Shown here piece after piece: positions 45,177 through 54,621 of a DNA stretch of 64,000 nt. The position numbers and the translations under genes are program-made. The DNA is taken from positions 179,495-243,494 of the forward strand of contig CALSNB010000003.1 of the NCBI GenBank assembly GCA_943787605.1. The letters are read 5' to 3'. Every line of letters begins with the position of its first letter. Position 1 is the stretch's first letter. Source of the stretch: GCA-2697345 sp002697345. GTDB lineage: Bacteria > Pseudomonadota > Alphaproteobacteria > Rhodobacterales > Rhodobacteraceae. Below the pieces are notes generated by a model. The model was not told the DNA's origin and ran no database searches. It was given only the letters and a program-made list of their open reading frames with translations.

Positions 45177-45899
45177 ATGAATTACTCTGCTCTAGCTAAT
45201 ATTAACAAATTAAATCTGATGGATTCTAAACCTTCAACATTAGCTATGAAGGTGTACGACGAAATACATAAAGACATTAGAAGCGGAGAACTTCCACCCG
45301 AACAACATTTGAAAACAGACCTACTAAAGAATAAATACCGAACTGGGACTAGTCCTCTGCGTGAAGCGTTAGCAAGACTAGCATCCGAAAGCTTTGTAAC
45401 AGCCACTGGAAAGTCAGGGTACAAAGTATCCCCAATCTCTACTTATGACTACGAACAATTAATTGGTCTTCGTAGATACCTTGAGGTAAAGGCCTTGAAA
45501 TCCTCAATTATACTTGGTGACGTTGATTGGGAAGCAGGCATTTTAGTAGCCTATCACAGAATGGCAAACTTAACAAAACAAGAATTAGATAGTGAGCATC
45601 TGTATAATGAAAAAAAGGAAGAGTTGCATAGGAATTACCATTTTGCACTACTCGCTTCATGTGAATCTTGGTGGGAGCTAAAAATTATAAGTAATTTAAC
45701 AAACCATATCGAGCGGTATCGTAGAGTTTTAGATATTACATTAAATACCTCAAGTTCAGAGTATCACGAAGTACAAAATGAGCACCATCTTTTGATGTCA
45801 GCCGCAATTGCTAAGAATTTTAAAGAGGCCTCATTTATTTTAGATGAGCATAGAAAGAGAACATATAAATTAATAAGAGAGAAATTAGAAACAGTATAG
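45177..45899 (+). CDS. GntR-family transcriptional regulator, FadR/FCD subgroup
   Basis: A 240-residue regulator with an N-terminal winged helix (KVYDEIHKDIRSGELPPEQHLKTDLLKNKYRTGTSPLREALARLASESFV) and a C-terminal FCD effector domain (LRRYLEVKALKSS, then NYHFALLASCESWWELKII and HHLLMSAAIAKNFKEASFIL with histidines that may bind metal and effector). FCD regulators usually sense organic acids. It lies between the gamma-glutamyltransferase (divergent) and the RraA/TRAP genes, and probably controls them. TTAGGA precedes the ATG. Confidence 0.92.
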   Translation: MNYSALANINKLNLMDSKPSTLAMKVYDEIHKDIRSGELPPEQHLKTDLLKNKYRTGTSPLREALARLASESFVTATGKSGYKVSPISTYDYEQLIGLRRYLEVKALKSSIILGDVDWEAGILVAYHRMANLTKQELDSEHLYNEKKEELHRNYHFALLASCESWWELKIISNLTNHIERYRRVLDITLNTSSSEYHEVQNEHHLLMSAAIAKNFKEASFILDEHRKRTYKLIREKLETV

Positions 45900-45910
45900 A
45901 AGGTAAAAAA

Positions 45911-46579
45911 ATGAGTTATATATTAAACGAAATGCCTAAGCAGATTAATAAAAAGTTAGTTGAAAAGTGTTCTAAAGCTGAAACTGCTACCATAGGTCAT
46001 ATTCGAAATATGGGTTTTGCTGATCGCAGAATACAAAATGTCCTAAATAATAACTTAACAATCTCAGGAACTGCAGTAACACTAGCCATACCTGGACAGG
46101 ATTCAACGTTGTTACATCACGTCATTCAATTTCTAAGGCCTGGTGATATTTTATGCATAGATAGATTAGGGGACGATAAACATGCTTGTTTAGGGGGGGG
46201 TGTCGCTGCTGCCATAGTCGCTTCTGGATGTGTTGGAGTGATCCTTGATGGCCCATGCACTGACGTACCTGAAATTGAGGAGTACAAACTTCCTGTTTGG
46301 TGCAAAGGAACCTCACCAATAACAACTCGCATATATGACAATGGTGGTTCATTTAATGTACCCATATCTGTTGGTGGTGCAGTAATAAACCCAGGAGATT
46401 TGGTCCTTGCTGATTTTTCAGGAGTGTTGATAATGAGTCCTTCAGACGCTGAGGCAGATGTAGACTGGGCCCTAGCAAAAATGAGTGTCGAGTTTGACGG
46501 TCATAAGAAAATGCTAGCAGGTGAAAAGCTAGGTGTCTTATCTGGTGCTTCTCAAAAAGTGGAAAGTAAGCTTCAATAA
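45911..46579 (+). CDS. RraA-family protein (4-hydroxy-4-methyl-2-oxoglutarate aldolase-like)
   Basis: A 222-residue RraA/HMG-aldolase fold protein. Family segments are ETATIGHIRN, the loop LRPGDILCIDRLGDDKHACLGGGVAAAI, GCVGVILDGPCTD and the late GAVINPGDLVLADFSGVLIM. In class II pyruvate aldolases and RraA regulators the catalytic motif reads DGxxRD; here it reads DGPCTD, with threonine replacing the arginine. It thus belongs to a divergent subgroup found with TRAP transporters, and aldolase activity is unproven. It follows the GntR gene by 11 bp. Confidence 0.87.
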   Translation: MSYILNEMPKQINKKLVEKCSKAETATIGHIRNMGFADRRIQNVLNNNLTISGTAVTLAIPGQDSTLLHHVIQFLRPGDILCIDRLGDDKHACLGGGVAAAIVASGCVGVILDGPCTDVPEIEEYKLPVWCKGTSPITTRIYDNGGSFNVPISVGGAVINPGDLVLADFSGVLIMSPSDAEADVDWALAKMSVEFDGHKKMLAGEKLGVLSGASQKVESKLQ

Positions 46580-47875
46580 CTATCTAATTGGAATATCTGG
46601 ACCTAATAGAAGATTTGGGAGCCATAAACTTATTTGTGGGACATAAGTAATTAATAGAAGTGTGAGCATTAGTGGTATCAAAAATGGAAGGACGGCCATA
46701 GTAACTTTTTCAAAGGGAACTTTTCCTACCTCTACCATAATATAAAGACCAATACCCATTGGAGGCGTAGCAATACCAATCAATAACCCCAACTGAATAA
46801 TGATACCAAAGTGAACCCGGTCAATTCCAAAACTATCTGTTATAGGAAGTAACATCGGAACAAGCATTAGTTTTGCTGGTACTCCTTCGACAACACAACC
46901 CACAAGAATAATAAAAACTAACAACATAAGAAGAAATACACTCGAAGAGTCAGTAATAGAAAAAACAGCTTCCCCAATTTTTTGTGGAACTTGTTCAATT
47001 GCTAACAACCAACCCATAGCAATCGAAAATCCGATGATTATCATTATAACTGATGTCATTAACATGGTGTCAGTTAACGCGTCCCAAAGCTTTCTGAATG
47101 TCAAAGTCTTATAAAATACTCCAAGGATCATAGTGTAAATACATGCAAGCACTCCCGCTTCTGTTGCAGTTACAAAACCACCCAGAATAGATCCTAAAAT
47201 AATTCCTGGCGCTACTAAGGCCAATATTCCATCAATTCCAGCTTTATGAACCTCCGGGCATGTAGCTCTTTCTTGAGTAGGGAAGTCATGTTTAATCGCT
47301 AATATGCGATTAAAAATCATTAGTGATGCGCCTACTATTAGACCAGGCATGAGACCTGCTAAAAACATCCTCTCAACAGACTGTTGTGCCAGAAATGCAT
47401 ATATTACTAGGCCGATTGATGGGGGTATTATGGGCCCTACTACTGCCGAGCAAACGGTTAAGGCTGCGGCAAACTCAGGTTTATAACCACGCTCTTTCAT
47501 TGCTTTAATTTCAATCGCTCCCAGGCCAGCACAATCAGCCACGGCAGCTCCCGATACACCAGCAAAAATCATTGATGAAAGAACGTTAACTTGCGCCAAA
47601 CCTGCCCGAAAATGACCAACTAAAGCATTCGCAAAATGGAATATTCGATCAGTCATTCCAACCGTGTTCATTAAGTTACCAGCCATAATAAAAAATGGCA
47701 CAGCGGCCAATGAAGGCTTATTTACGCCCTCTAATATTTGTTGAGGAATGATATAAAGTGCGTCAGAGAAGTCACTTGTGAGAAAGGTCATCAAGACAGC
47801 GGCACCAATTGCCATAGAAACTGGGACATCTAAAAGTATTAAAACAATAAAACCTATAAAAAGAAATGCAAACAT
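46580..47875 (-). CDS. TRAP transporter large permease, DctM-type
   Basis: Large membrane subunit of a TRAP importer: 431 residues, about 12 helices. Family segments: LLDVPVSMAIGAAVLMTFL, VPFFIMAGNLMNTVGMTDRIF, GVSGAAVADCAGLGAIEIKAMKERGY, AALTVCSAVVGPIIPPSIGLVIY, GFVTATEAGVLACIYTM and PPMGIGLYIM. The start follows the small permease stop by 2 bp. It converges with the RraA gene with no gap. Sodium-coupled uptake of an organic acid is expected. Confidence 0.94.
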   Translation of the reverse strand: MFAFLFIGFIVLILLDVPVSMAIGAAVLMTFLTSDFSDALYIIPQQILEGVNKPSLAAVPFFIMAGNLMNTVGMTDRIFHFANALVGHFRAGLAQVNVLSSMIFAGVSGAAVADCAGLGAIEIKAMKERGYKPEFAAALTVCSAVVGPIIPPSIGLVIYAFLAQQSVERMFLAGLMPGLIVGASLMIFNRILAIKHDFPTQERATCPEVHKAGIDGILALVAPGIILGSILGGFVTATEAGVLACIYTMILGVFYKTLTFRKLWDALTDTMLMTSVIMIIIGFSIAMGWLLAIEQVPQKIGEAVFSITDSSSVFLLMLLVFIILVGCVVEGVPAKLMLVPMLLPITDSFGIDRVHFGIIIQLGLLIGIATPPMGIGLYIMVEVGKVPFEKVTMAVLPFLIPLMLTLLLITYVPQISLWLPNLLLGPDIPIR

Positions 47876-47877
47876 CT

Positions 47878-48435
47878 TTAACCATCATCCTCATAAGTAG
47901 AGTTAGTTTGATCTTCTATCCCAACATAGATTTTTAGTATTGTTACTACCGAATTTAATAAAATTAAAAAACAGGATACACCTAGAGGTATAGACAATGT
48001 GTACCTCTCTAATTCACCCCAAGGAGTAACGACACCGTCTATGACTCCTACTTGACTTGAAAGAATTGTAGGCATCTGAAGTAATATAACTAACATTATC
48101 GCTATAATTAAGAGAGGCACCCCTATTTGAGTGACCTTCATCATCGAAGGACCAATTTTAACGACTAAAAAATTAACTGAAATGTCTTTTCCTCTACGGT
48201 ACACAACATAAAACCCTATAAAGGACATCCAAACAAAGAATTGCATTGTCCACGGCCAAATCCAATAAAAAGAAATGTTAATTAATCTTAGAAGAATTGT
48301 AGCAGCCGTACCAACTAACATTAGACCTAAACATGCGTTCGCAAATATCAGAAATATATCTGATATTCTTTTGAGCTGTAAATCTACTGCCTGGACCGCA
48401 AGCTTTAACGGTCCAGGTTCAATTTTTGAATTCAT
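47878..48435 (-). CDS. TRAP transporter small permease, DctQ-type
   Basis: A 185-residue small permease with four helices (FLIFANACLGLMLVGTAATILLRLI, then WPWTMQFFVWMSFIGFYVVYRRGKDISV, the family signature, and two more). Between dctP and dctM in the same operon, 24 bp after dctP. N-terminal 35 residues are cytoplasmic and charged. Confidence 0.92.
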   Translation of the reverse strand: MNSKIEPGPLKLAVQAVDLQLKRISDIFLIFANACLGLMLVGTAATILLRLINISFYWIWPWTMQFFVWMSFIGFYVVYRRGKDISVNFLVVKIGPSMMKVTQIGVPLLIIAIMLVILLQMPTILSSQVGVIDGVVTPWGELERYTLSIPLGVSCFLILLNSVVTILKIYVGIEDQTNSTYEDDG

Positions 48436-48459
48436 AAAATCATCTCGTTAACTCACCAG

Positions 48460-49452
48460 CTACCTGGTTGCCATGACAGTCGCTAAGAACCCTTCTGGAA
48501 GCTCACCAGCCGCCTCTTTTTTCTTATACCAATCTGCCATAATACTAACAAAAGGTGCCCTATCGATATCAACCATAGTGACGCCTGTAGCTTTCATTCG
48601 AACAATCGATTCATCCGCTGCCTTATTCATTACTTCGAAGCTGAATGCACCCGTGTCAGTATAGGCCTTGTTAACAGCAGCTTTTAAATTATCTGGCAGG
48701 CTATCATACGATTCTTTATGAACCATAAATCCAATAGATTGATAGTACTCGTCATGTTTAATAATATGTGGTGCGACTTCATAAAATCTCATTGATTCTA
48801 CAAGTGCAATTGGGCTGTTAACTGCGCTTACGATACCTTTTTGAATTGACTGATATACATCTGTCCAAGCAAGTGTTTTTACATCTGCCCCAATTGTGGT
48901 CCAAGTAGCAACCGCATCTTTATTTGGGTGCATCCTTAATTTTAAACCTTTCATATCTGCAAATTCTTTTACATCTCTGGTTGTTACCATCACTCTATAT
49001 GGACCTCTAAGGATAGCAGTAGGATCGCCAAGGAGCATAACTCCTGCTTCTTGTGCTGCTTTATCATACCAACCCTTGACCATGTCAGTATTCATAAATC
49101 TTACCCAATGATCTCGATCATCAAAAAGAAACGCTGGGCTGGTCCAAGTGATGTCAGGAACCCACTTCTTCATATATGTTGAACCTTCAGCATACATGTG
49201 CACGGTGCCAATCTTTAACTGCTCCATCACAGCATTTGTTTTCCCAAGCTGTTCGTTAGGAAACATTTTGATTTTCATTTCACCGTTTGAGTATTGATCA
49301 ACCAGATCACTAAACTTTTGAAAAACTACACCTTCAGGACTATCAGGTGGCATTTTATGAGCCATTCGCCACGAAACATCTGCGAATGAACTCGTCAAAC
49401 TAAATGTTAAGGCTAAACTTAATGTTATAAAAAATGATAAAATTCTGTGCAT
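48460..49452 (-). CDS. TRAP transporter substrate-binding protein, DctP-type
   Basis: Periplasmic binding protein of 330 residues with an N-terminal signal peptide (MHRILSFFITLSLALTFSLTSSFA). Family segments are WRMAHKMPPDSPEGVVFQKFSDLV, VHMYAEGSTYMKKW, KGLKLRMHPNKDAV with the ligand-binding arginine, and TDVYQSIQKGIVSAVNSP. The ligand is probably a carboxylic acid bound through that arginine. First gene of the operon; a TTCGTTTA sequence on the plus strand at 49502-49509 lies upstream. Confidence 0.94.
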   Translation of the reverse strand: MHRILSFFITLSLALTFSLTSSFADVSWRMAHKMPPDSPEGVVFQKFSDLVDQYSNGEMKIKMFPNEQLGKTNAVMEQLKIGTVHMYAEGSTYMKKWVPDITWTSPAFLFDDRDHWVRFMNTDMVKGWYDKAAQEAGVMLLGDPTAILRGPYRVMVTTRDVKEFADMKGLKLRMHPNKDAVATWTTIGADVKTLAWTDVYQSIQKGIVSAVNSPIALVESMRFYEVAPHIIKHDEYYQSIGFMVHKESYDSLPDNLKAAVNKAYTDTGAFSFEVMNKAADESIVRMKATGVTMVDIDRAPFVSIMADWYKKKEAAGELPEGFLATVMATR

Positions 49453-49655
49453 TTTGAACCTCCATACTTTAATGCTTTAACTAAAAAAGTTTACATAAAT
49501 TTTCGTTTATATATAAATCTTCTAATAAATAGTAATAATATAAATATATTAATAATATATTATTATAAATAACAAGAGAAAACTATTATATAAAAACTCA
49601 ACTAATTAAGCTTAGATGGTCCATGGGCCTGTGAAATTAATAAGATAGTGCTAAT
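49453..49655. other. AT-rich intergenic region upstream of dctP
   Basis: A 203-bp spacer, extremely AT-rich from 49500 to 49600. On the minus strand TAAACGAAAATTT (49509-49497) matches the ACGAA-type motif near the GntR gene. No gene is visible. Confidence 0.45.
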
Positions 49656-50870
49656 TTATGCAGTAACTTCAGTTTTTTCGTGAACAGAAACTTCCTTAAT
49701 CGGTAGATGAATAAGTGCCGCAAAAACTGCTAACAATACATCTATCAACCAAACAACTGTGTAATCTCCCGAAAGATCAAAGAAATAACCGCCTAGGTAA
49801 GCTCCTATAAATGCTCCAATTTGGTGTGAAAACAGTGCTAACCCAAATAAAGTAGCCATAAATTTAGGTCCAAACATTCTTCCAACTAACGCAGCAGTTG
49901 GTGGAACAGTAGACAGATACGTAAAACCTAAGGCAGCCGAAAAGGCGATCACTGAAAAACTATCTTTTGAGCTAAACAAAAATAATACTATAATTACTGC
50001 TCGTGCCCCATAGATGTACGCTAAGAAGACTTTCATACTACGTTTAGAAATATACCAACCTGCAAATAAGCTACCCAGTATATTAAAAAAACCAATTACT
50101 GCTAAAGACCAGCCCGATACTGTCGGAGCCAAACCACACATTGCTATAACACCCGGCATATGGGTGATTACAAATGCAACATGAAATCCACAGGTAAAAA
50201 AACCTACAACTAAGTATATATAACTAGGTGTTTTAAAAGCAAGCTTAAGAGTTTCGATCAAACTCAAAGATGCGGCAACAGTTTTTATTGTTTTTTTTGT
50301 GTCAATCTTTTCTGGTAAAGCACGAAGTATCCAACAAAAAGGAAGAATTAATACAAGTAAAATTGCTAGAGCATTAACACTGGTTTGCCATCCATAATTC
50401 ACTATTATTAATGCGGCGAGCGGTGCAAAAATAAACTGTCCAACAGAACCCCCCGCGTTAATTATTCCAAAAGCATATCCAGCTTTTTCAGGTGGCAACA
50501 ATTTGTTAACAGCAGACATAACTACTGGTAAGCCCGCTATGCCAGCACCTCCCGCAGAAAGGATACCTACAGATAAAGCGAGAGTAAGTGGAGTATCTGA
50601 AATTGGTATTAAAAACAACCCAAGTGCAGACAAAGTAATTCCAATTAAGAGTGTTTTTCCTGATCCGAACTTATCAGATATTGCCCCTCCAACCGGACCT
50701 ATTGCTCCACTAACTAGCTGGCCCAGTGCAAAGGCAAAGCTGATTTGCAGATAATTCAACGTGTCCTTATAGCTGATTCCTTCAATTGACAGAGGAATTG
50801 TTTGCCGCCCTCCAAAAACTACTGAATTAATCACTGCAGCTGCAAAAATAACATAAAATAAATTTTTCAT
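49656..50870 (-). CDS. MFS transporter
   Basis: A 404-residue major-facilitator protein with about 12 helices. Loop 2-3 shows GPVGGAISDKFGSGKTLLIG, the conserved GxxxDxxG/R-type motif, and loop 8-9 SLFAGWYISKRSMKVFLAYIYGARAV. It looks like the oxalate/formate antiporter-like group of anion carriers. It is 72 bp downstream of kynA on the same strand, so it may export kynurenine-pathway products, but this is inference. Confidence 0.9.
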   Translation of the reverse strand: MKNLFYVIFAAAVINSVVFGGRQTIPLSIEGISYKDTLNYLQISFAFALGQLVSGAIGPVGGAISDKFGSGKTLLIGITLSALGLFLIPISDTPLTLALSVGILSAGGAGIAGLPVVMSAVNKLLPPEKAGYAFGIINAGGSVGQFIFAPLAALIIVNYGWQTSVNALAILLVLILPFCWILRALPEKIDTKKTIKTVAASLSLIETLKLAFKTPSYIYLVVGFFTCGFHVAFVITHMPGVIAMCGLAPTVSGWSLAVIGFFNILGSLFAGWYISKRSMKVFLAYIYGARAVIIVLFLFSSKDSFSVIAFSAALGFTYLSTVPPTAALVGRMFGPKFMATLFGLALFSHQIGAFIGAYLGGYFFDLSGDYTVVWLIDVLLAVFAALIHLPIKEVSVHEKTEVTA

Positions 50871-50942
50871 TTTTTGATAGTTTTCCTAAAAGGTGAGTTT
50901 TCTAACTAGTTTAAAACAATCTTTAATTGAGCCTAATAGTTA

Positions 50943-51882
50943 TTACAAATTTGTTCGTATTGACCACAGTTCAGGAAAAAATCGGTGACCAGTAACTTCT
51001 TGTAACCAGCCCACTCCAGCTGAGCCACCAGTCCCAGGTTTGTATCCAATTATCTTTTGAACTGTTAGGAAATGCCTCCATCTATAGATAGAAAAATTCT
51101 CATCAAGAGATGTTAACTTTTCCCCTAAAGTATAAAGGTCGTTGTCTAGCGAAGCGTCCTCATAAATACCCAGCCAGGCCGATTCAACAGAATCGTTCGC
51201 TTTATAGGGCTCGCTCCAATCTCTACTTAGCATAACATCATCTATTTTTAAGCTCCCTTCGATTCAATAAAGCTATGACATCATCATATAAACTCTTCGA
51301 ATGTAGGGCTTTATCAATTTCCGGCCAAACATGGGAAACATTCTTATGTGCTGTAGCTAACCTCTTATTTTTATTTCCCAAAACGAATTCGACATGCCTA
51401 TACATAAATGAAAGCTGCCCCGAGGCGGTTCCAAGATTGTTGCGAAACTCACTAAAACCTTCGGTAGAGATCGTAGATAATACATTCCAAGTATCTGCAA
51501 GGTACTTGGTATAGGCTATTGCCCTTTCTAAAATTTGCATCGCATTGCCCAAGTTATCTTCTCGAATCTGTATTTGGGCATTTTTAAGTTCAAAATGAAG
51601 GCCACGAAAAATCATTTCCTTAATTTGTCCCATTACAATAAAACACATCTCATCATAACCCCCACTTCTCGGATGTTGCAGTGAAAGCAAGATGTCGATA
51701 CTTTGATAGTCTATATAGGGATTGGTTCTACCCTCGAAATCCACCAGAGGTTTCCCACTAGTTTTGGCAACAACTGACTCCCGGCTTTGATCAGAACCCA
51801 TCTCCATAGGTCGTGGCTCTATCGAAGTATCAACTCCAACAGGGTCAACTACGTGGGTAACATATGGTGTAAATTTTGGCAC
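50943..51882 (-). pseudogene. kynA: tryptophan 2,3-dioxygenase, one frameshift in a T5/A5 run
   Basis: Heme dioxygenase that opens the tryptophan ring to N-formylkynurenine. The first frame (51882-51238) gives 214 residues including YIDYQSIDILLSLQHPRSGGYDEMCFI and RHVEFVLG. After ALLNRREL the frame hits a stop, but removing one A from the run at 51249-51245 continues through KIDDVMLSRDWSEPY into YRWRHFLTVQKIIGYKPGTGGSAGVGWLQEV and FPELWSIRTNL, the normal end. The joined protein is about 312 residues. Homopolymer indel, either error or a very recent mutation. Confidence 0.9.
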
Positions 51883-52767
51883 TTAACTCTTCACTTTCGT
51901 TATTAATTTGTAAAATTCTTCTCCTAATACTGTATCTCTTTTTGTTAGGTCCAATATAACATCAAAATGATTTCGAGATGGCACTTCAAAAGCCTTCACA
52001 CGTATGCCGTACTCGACTAGTTTCTTAGAAAACTTACTACTCTGCCCTTTAAACTCTGCCGTTTCATTCTCACCCCAAACAATAAGAGTATCAGGGAAGT
52101 CTTTTAATTCCTTAAGCATTGGACTCATTGAGATTGCAACACTTCTATCCATTTTGATAGCGTCATTTATGCTAGTTTGAATTATAGGTTCCAGTTCATA
52201 TACTCCTGAAACCAGAATAGTTGAAGCTATCCTCAAAGAACTATTATCTTTAGCCTTTATACTCTCTAATACACACATAGAAGCAAGATGTGCTCCTGCC
52301 GAACTCCCTGCTAAAACGATTTTATTGGGATCAAAGTTATATTTAGGCCCAATGCTTTTCAAATAACGCAAAGCCCCAATACATTCATTTACAATTTCTC
52401 CAATAGTAACCTCAGGGCAAAGCGTATAATCTATTGCAGCGAAGGCCATACCTTCAGATAAAATATCCTTTGCTGCAAAAAGTGACTCTTTCTTTGACAG
52501 CTCCTGCCAGTAACCACCGTGGATAAAAACTAATAATGGGACCGGTTTATCTTCAGTAATATTTTCGGGCAAAATAAGGTCAATCGAATTTGATTGAATT
52601 GGCCCATAAAAGCACTCAATTATACTATTAGAAGAAGCAACATCATCACTTCTTTCTATATACTCCTGTATAAAAGGAAGGTAATTTCCTCCGATTACTG
52701 AACTGGGAGAGTACTCTTCTTCCAATTGTTCAGCATTTAAATTTTGCCAATTTAAATCTTCAACCAA
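51883..52767 (-). CDS. alpha/beta hydrolase, probable kynurenine formamidase
   Basis: An alpha/beta-hydrolase of 294 residues with the oxyanion motif HGGYWQE, the nucleophile elbow AGSSAG (serine), and late acid and histidine (IVWGENETAEF; RNHFDVILDL). It lies between kynU and kynA on the same strand and directly abuts kynA, so it is likely the N-formylkynurenine formamidase. It is not of the KynB metal-dependent type. The context carries the call. Confidence 0.85.
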   Translation of the reverse strand: MVEDLNWQNLNAEQLEEEYSPSSVIGGNYLPFIQEYIERSDDVASSNSIIECFYGPIQSNSIDLILPENITEDKPVPLLVFIHGGYWQELSKKESLFAAKDILSEGMAFAAIDYTLCPEVTIGEIVNECIGALRYLKSIGPKYNFDPNKIVLAGSSAGAHLASMCVLESIKAKDNSSLRIASTILVSGVYELEPIIQTSINDAIKMDRSVAISMSPMLKELKDFPDTLIVWGENETAEFKGQSSKFSKKLVEYGIRVKAFEVPSRNHFDVILDLTKRDTVLGEEFYKLITKVKS

Positions 52768-52893
52768 ACTAAGTTCTTCCCTAATTTTTTTCTGCGGTAG
52801 TTAAATTATTTTTAAACCTCTATCTAGATGTTAAAAAAAACTAAAGAAATTCAGAGACGTATATACTTATAAATTTACTATAGTTTACAAATT

Positions 52894-54177
52894 TTAAGTT
52901 ACCAAAGACCTCACAGAGTAAACTGGATCTTTCCAAATTTCCTTATGTAAAATATTAGATAAAATATCGACAGCTCTCCAGACATTTTCATAAGATGTAT
53001 ATAAAGGGGTGAAGCCAAACCTAATGATGTTGGGCGCCCTAAAATCTCCTATGACATCTAAAGCAATAAGTGCTTGCATTATTTCCCACCCATTTGGATG
53101 CGTAAATGAAACTTGGCTACCCCGATTCTGAGCATCTTTTGGGCTGTACAGTTCCAAACCAAAACCACTACATTTGCGATCTACAAGTTCGATAAATAAT
53201 TGAGTTAGATTTTGAGATTTCTTTCTTAATTCCAAAAAATTTACCGTCTCGAAAATATCTAAACTTTTCTCTAAAGCCAGATAAGATAATATTGCAGGCG
53301 AACCACATCGAAATTTTTCAATCGTTTCTGCTGGCTCATAGTTAATATCAAAAGAAAAAGGGTTTGCGTGACCTTGCCAACCTGTCAGTGTATTGGACGC
53401 TTGTTTTAAGTGTCGCTCAGCCACAAACAAATAAGCGGGACCGCCATGCCCAGAGTTCAGATATTTGTATGTGCAGCCTATTGCAAAGTCCGCATTACAG
53501 GAATTTAAATCTACTGGAAGAGCACCTAAACTATGGGCTAGATCCCAAACAATCAAAGCGCCATGTTCATGAGCTTTTCGTGTAATTCGTTCCATATCAT
53601 GTATTTCGCCAGTTTTATAATTAACATGGGTTAAAGTAACTACTGCAGTATTGTCATTAATTTCCGCAATTATTTCTTCATCTGTATGCCCAGCCAAGAC
53701 TAAATTAGTTTCGGGGAAAAAATTATTTAATACTCCCTGAACAACATGGATATCAGAAGGAAAATTTCCTTTTTCAGATAAAACTTCCGACCTCTCTGAC
53801 CTCATTTTAAGAGCTGCGACTAACGTTTTAAATAAATTCAAAGATGTAGAATCAACTATAAGAACTTCACCAGCATTTGCTCCCATCATAGGAGCCAATC
53901 GATTCCCTAGCGTAAGAGGCATATTATGCCAGCCTTTTCCATTCCAACTTCTTATCAACCCAGTTCGCCAACCATCTCGAATTTCTTTATTAAAATAGTC
54001 AGGAACACCTTTAGGCATTGCACCAAGAGAGTTTCCATCGAGGTATATAAGCCCTTCAGGAAGATCAAATTTTTTCGCCTGGTCAGCCAGAGGGTCTTGA
54101 ATATCAAGCTCTTTAATATCCTGAAAAGATAGGTTTTTAGAACTTATATTCTCATTAAAATAATATAAATCACTCAT
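52894..54177 (-). CDS. kynU: kynureninase
   Basis: PLP enzyme that cleaves kynurenine to anthranilate and alanine. The 427-residue protein has LDGNSLGAMPKGVPDYF, the PLP-phosphate region, an aspartate in VWDLAHSLGALPVDLN, the PLP lysine in GCTYKYLNSGHGGPAYLFV, and WQGHANPFSFD followed by RCGSPAILSYLALEKSLDIF. All catalytic residues look intact. It leads the kynU-hydrolase-kynA group, which converts tryptophan to anthranilate. Confidence 0.96.
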   Translation of the reverse strand: MSDLYYFNENISSKNLSFQDIKELDIQDPLADQAKKFDLPEGLIYLDGNSLGAMPKGVPDYFNKEIRDGWRTGLIRSWNGKGWHNMPLTLGNRLAPMMGANAGEVLIVDSTSLNLFKTLVAALKMRSERSEVLSEKGNFPSDIHVVQGVLNNFFPETNLVLAGHTDEEIIAEINDNTAVVTLTHVNYKTGEIHDMERITRKAHEHGALIVWDLAHSLGALPVDLNSCNADFAIGCTYKYLNSGHGGPAYLFVAERHLKQASNTLTGWQGHANPFSFDINYEPAETIEKFRCGSPAILSYLALEKSLDIFETVNFLELRKKSQNLTQLFIELVDRKCSGFGLELYSPKDAQNRGSQVSFTHPNGWEIMQALIALDVIGDFRAPNIIRFGFTPLYTSYENVWRAVDILSNILHKEIWKDPVYSVRSLVT

Positions 54178-54304
54178 CTAAATCCAATTTCTATAAAATT
54201 ATTTTGTTAAGTCTTAATCCACTAGTCATATTCATTCCATTCAGATTTTTCAATCAGTTCAGTGTGGTTTATCGAAATTAAAGAACAAAAAGTGGGGTTT
54301 GCCA

Positions 54305-54412
54305 ATGAAAAATTCAAATCCTCACACCCATTACTCTAAGACGGCTCAAACGGTTCCCCAGATAAGTGGGGTTTTTAAAGATCCGCCTAATTCCAACACT
54401 GCCCATGCATAA
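54305..54412 (+). CDS. candidate small ORF (35 aa) rich in Asn, Thr, Ser and Pro
   Basis: ATG at 54305 is preceded by GTGGGG at 7-8 bp spacing. The product would be 35 residues containing AQTVPQISGVFKDPPNSN, with no transmembrane segment and no domain I recognise. The segment looks protein-like, but the frame is short, starts in a spacer, and includes a terminator-like hairpin. Low confidence as a real gene. Confidence 0.25.
   Translation: MKNSNPHTHYSKTAQTVPQISGVFKDPPNSNTAHA
54356..54376 (+). terminator. terminator-like hairpin with T run
   Basis: CCCCA (54356-54360) and TGGGG (54367-54371) pair around GATAAG and are followed by five T. It would end a short plus-strand transcript from the spacer, but it also lies inside the candidate small ORF. 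Confidence 0.4.
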
Positions 54413-54621
54413 AAACAGCATAAGTAATCTCAATTTTTTGAAACTTGTTAATTGCACTGCACCCTAGCCGCCATAAGCTTGACTCATTACTCTTCGATTC
54501 GTGTGTCTTAGTACATATCACAGAGCTTATGCATCTCTCAGTTAGACTGAAAACTCTGTTAATTTGTTCCAACCTAATACTTCGTTATGAGTAGGATTAT
54601 AAATTATTTTTTCTAATTAAA

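Noticed and set aside
54387..54572. 61-codon minus-strand frame in the tRNA-Ser spacer
   Set aside because: No domain, no clear ribosome-binding site, and biased toward random codon use.
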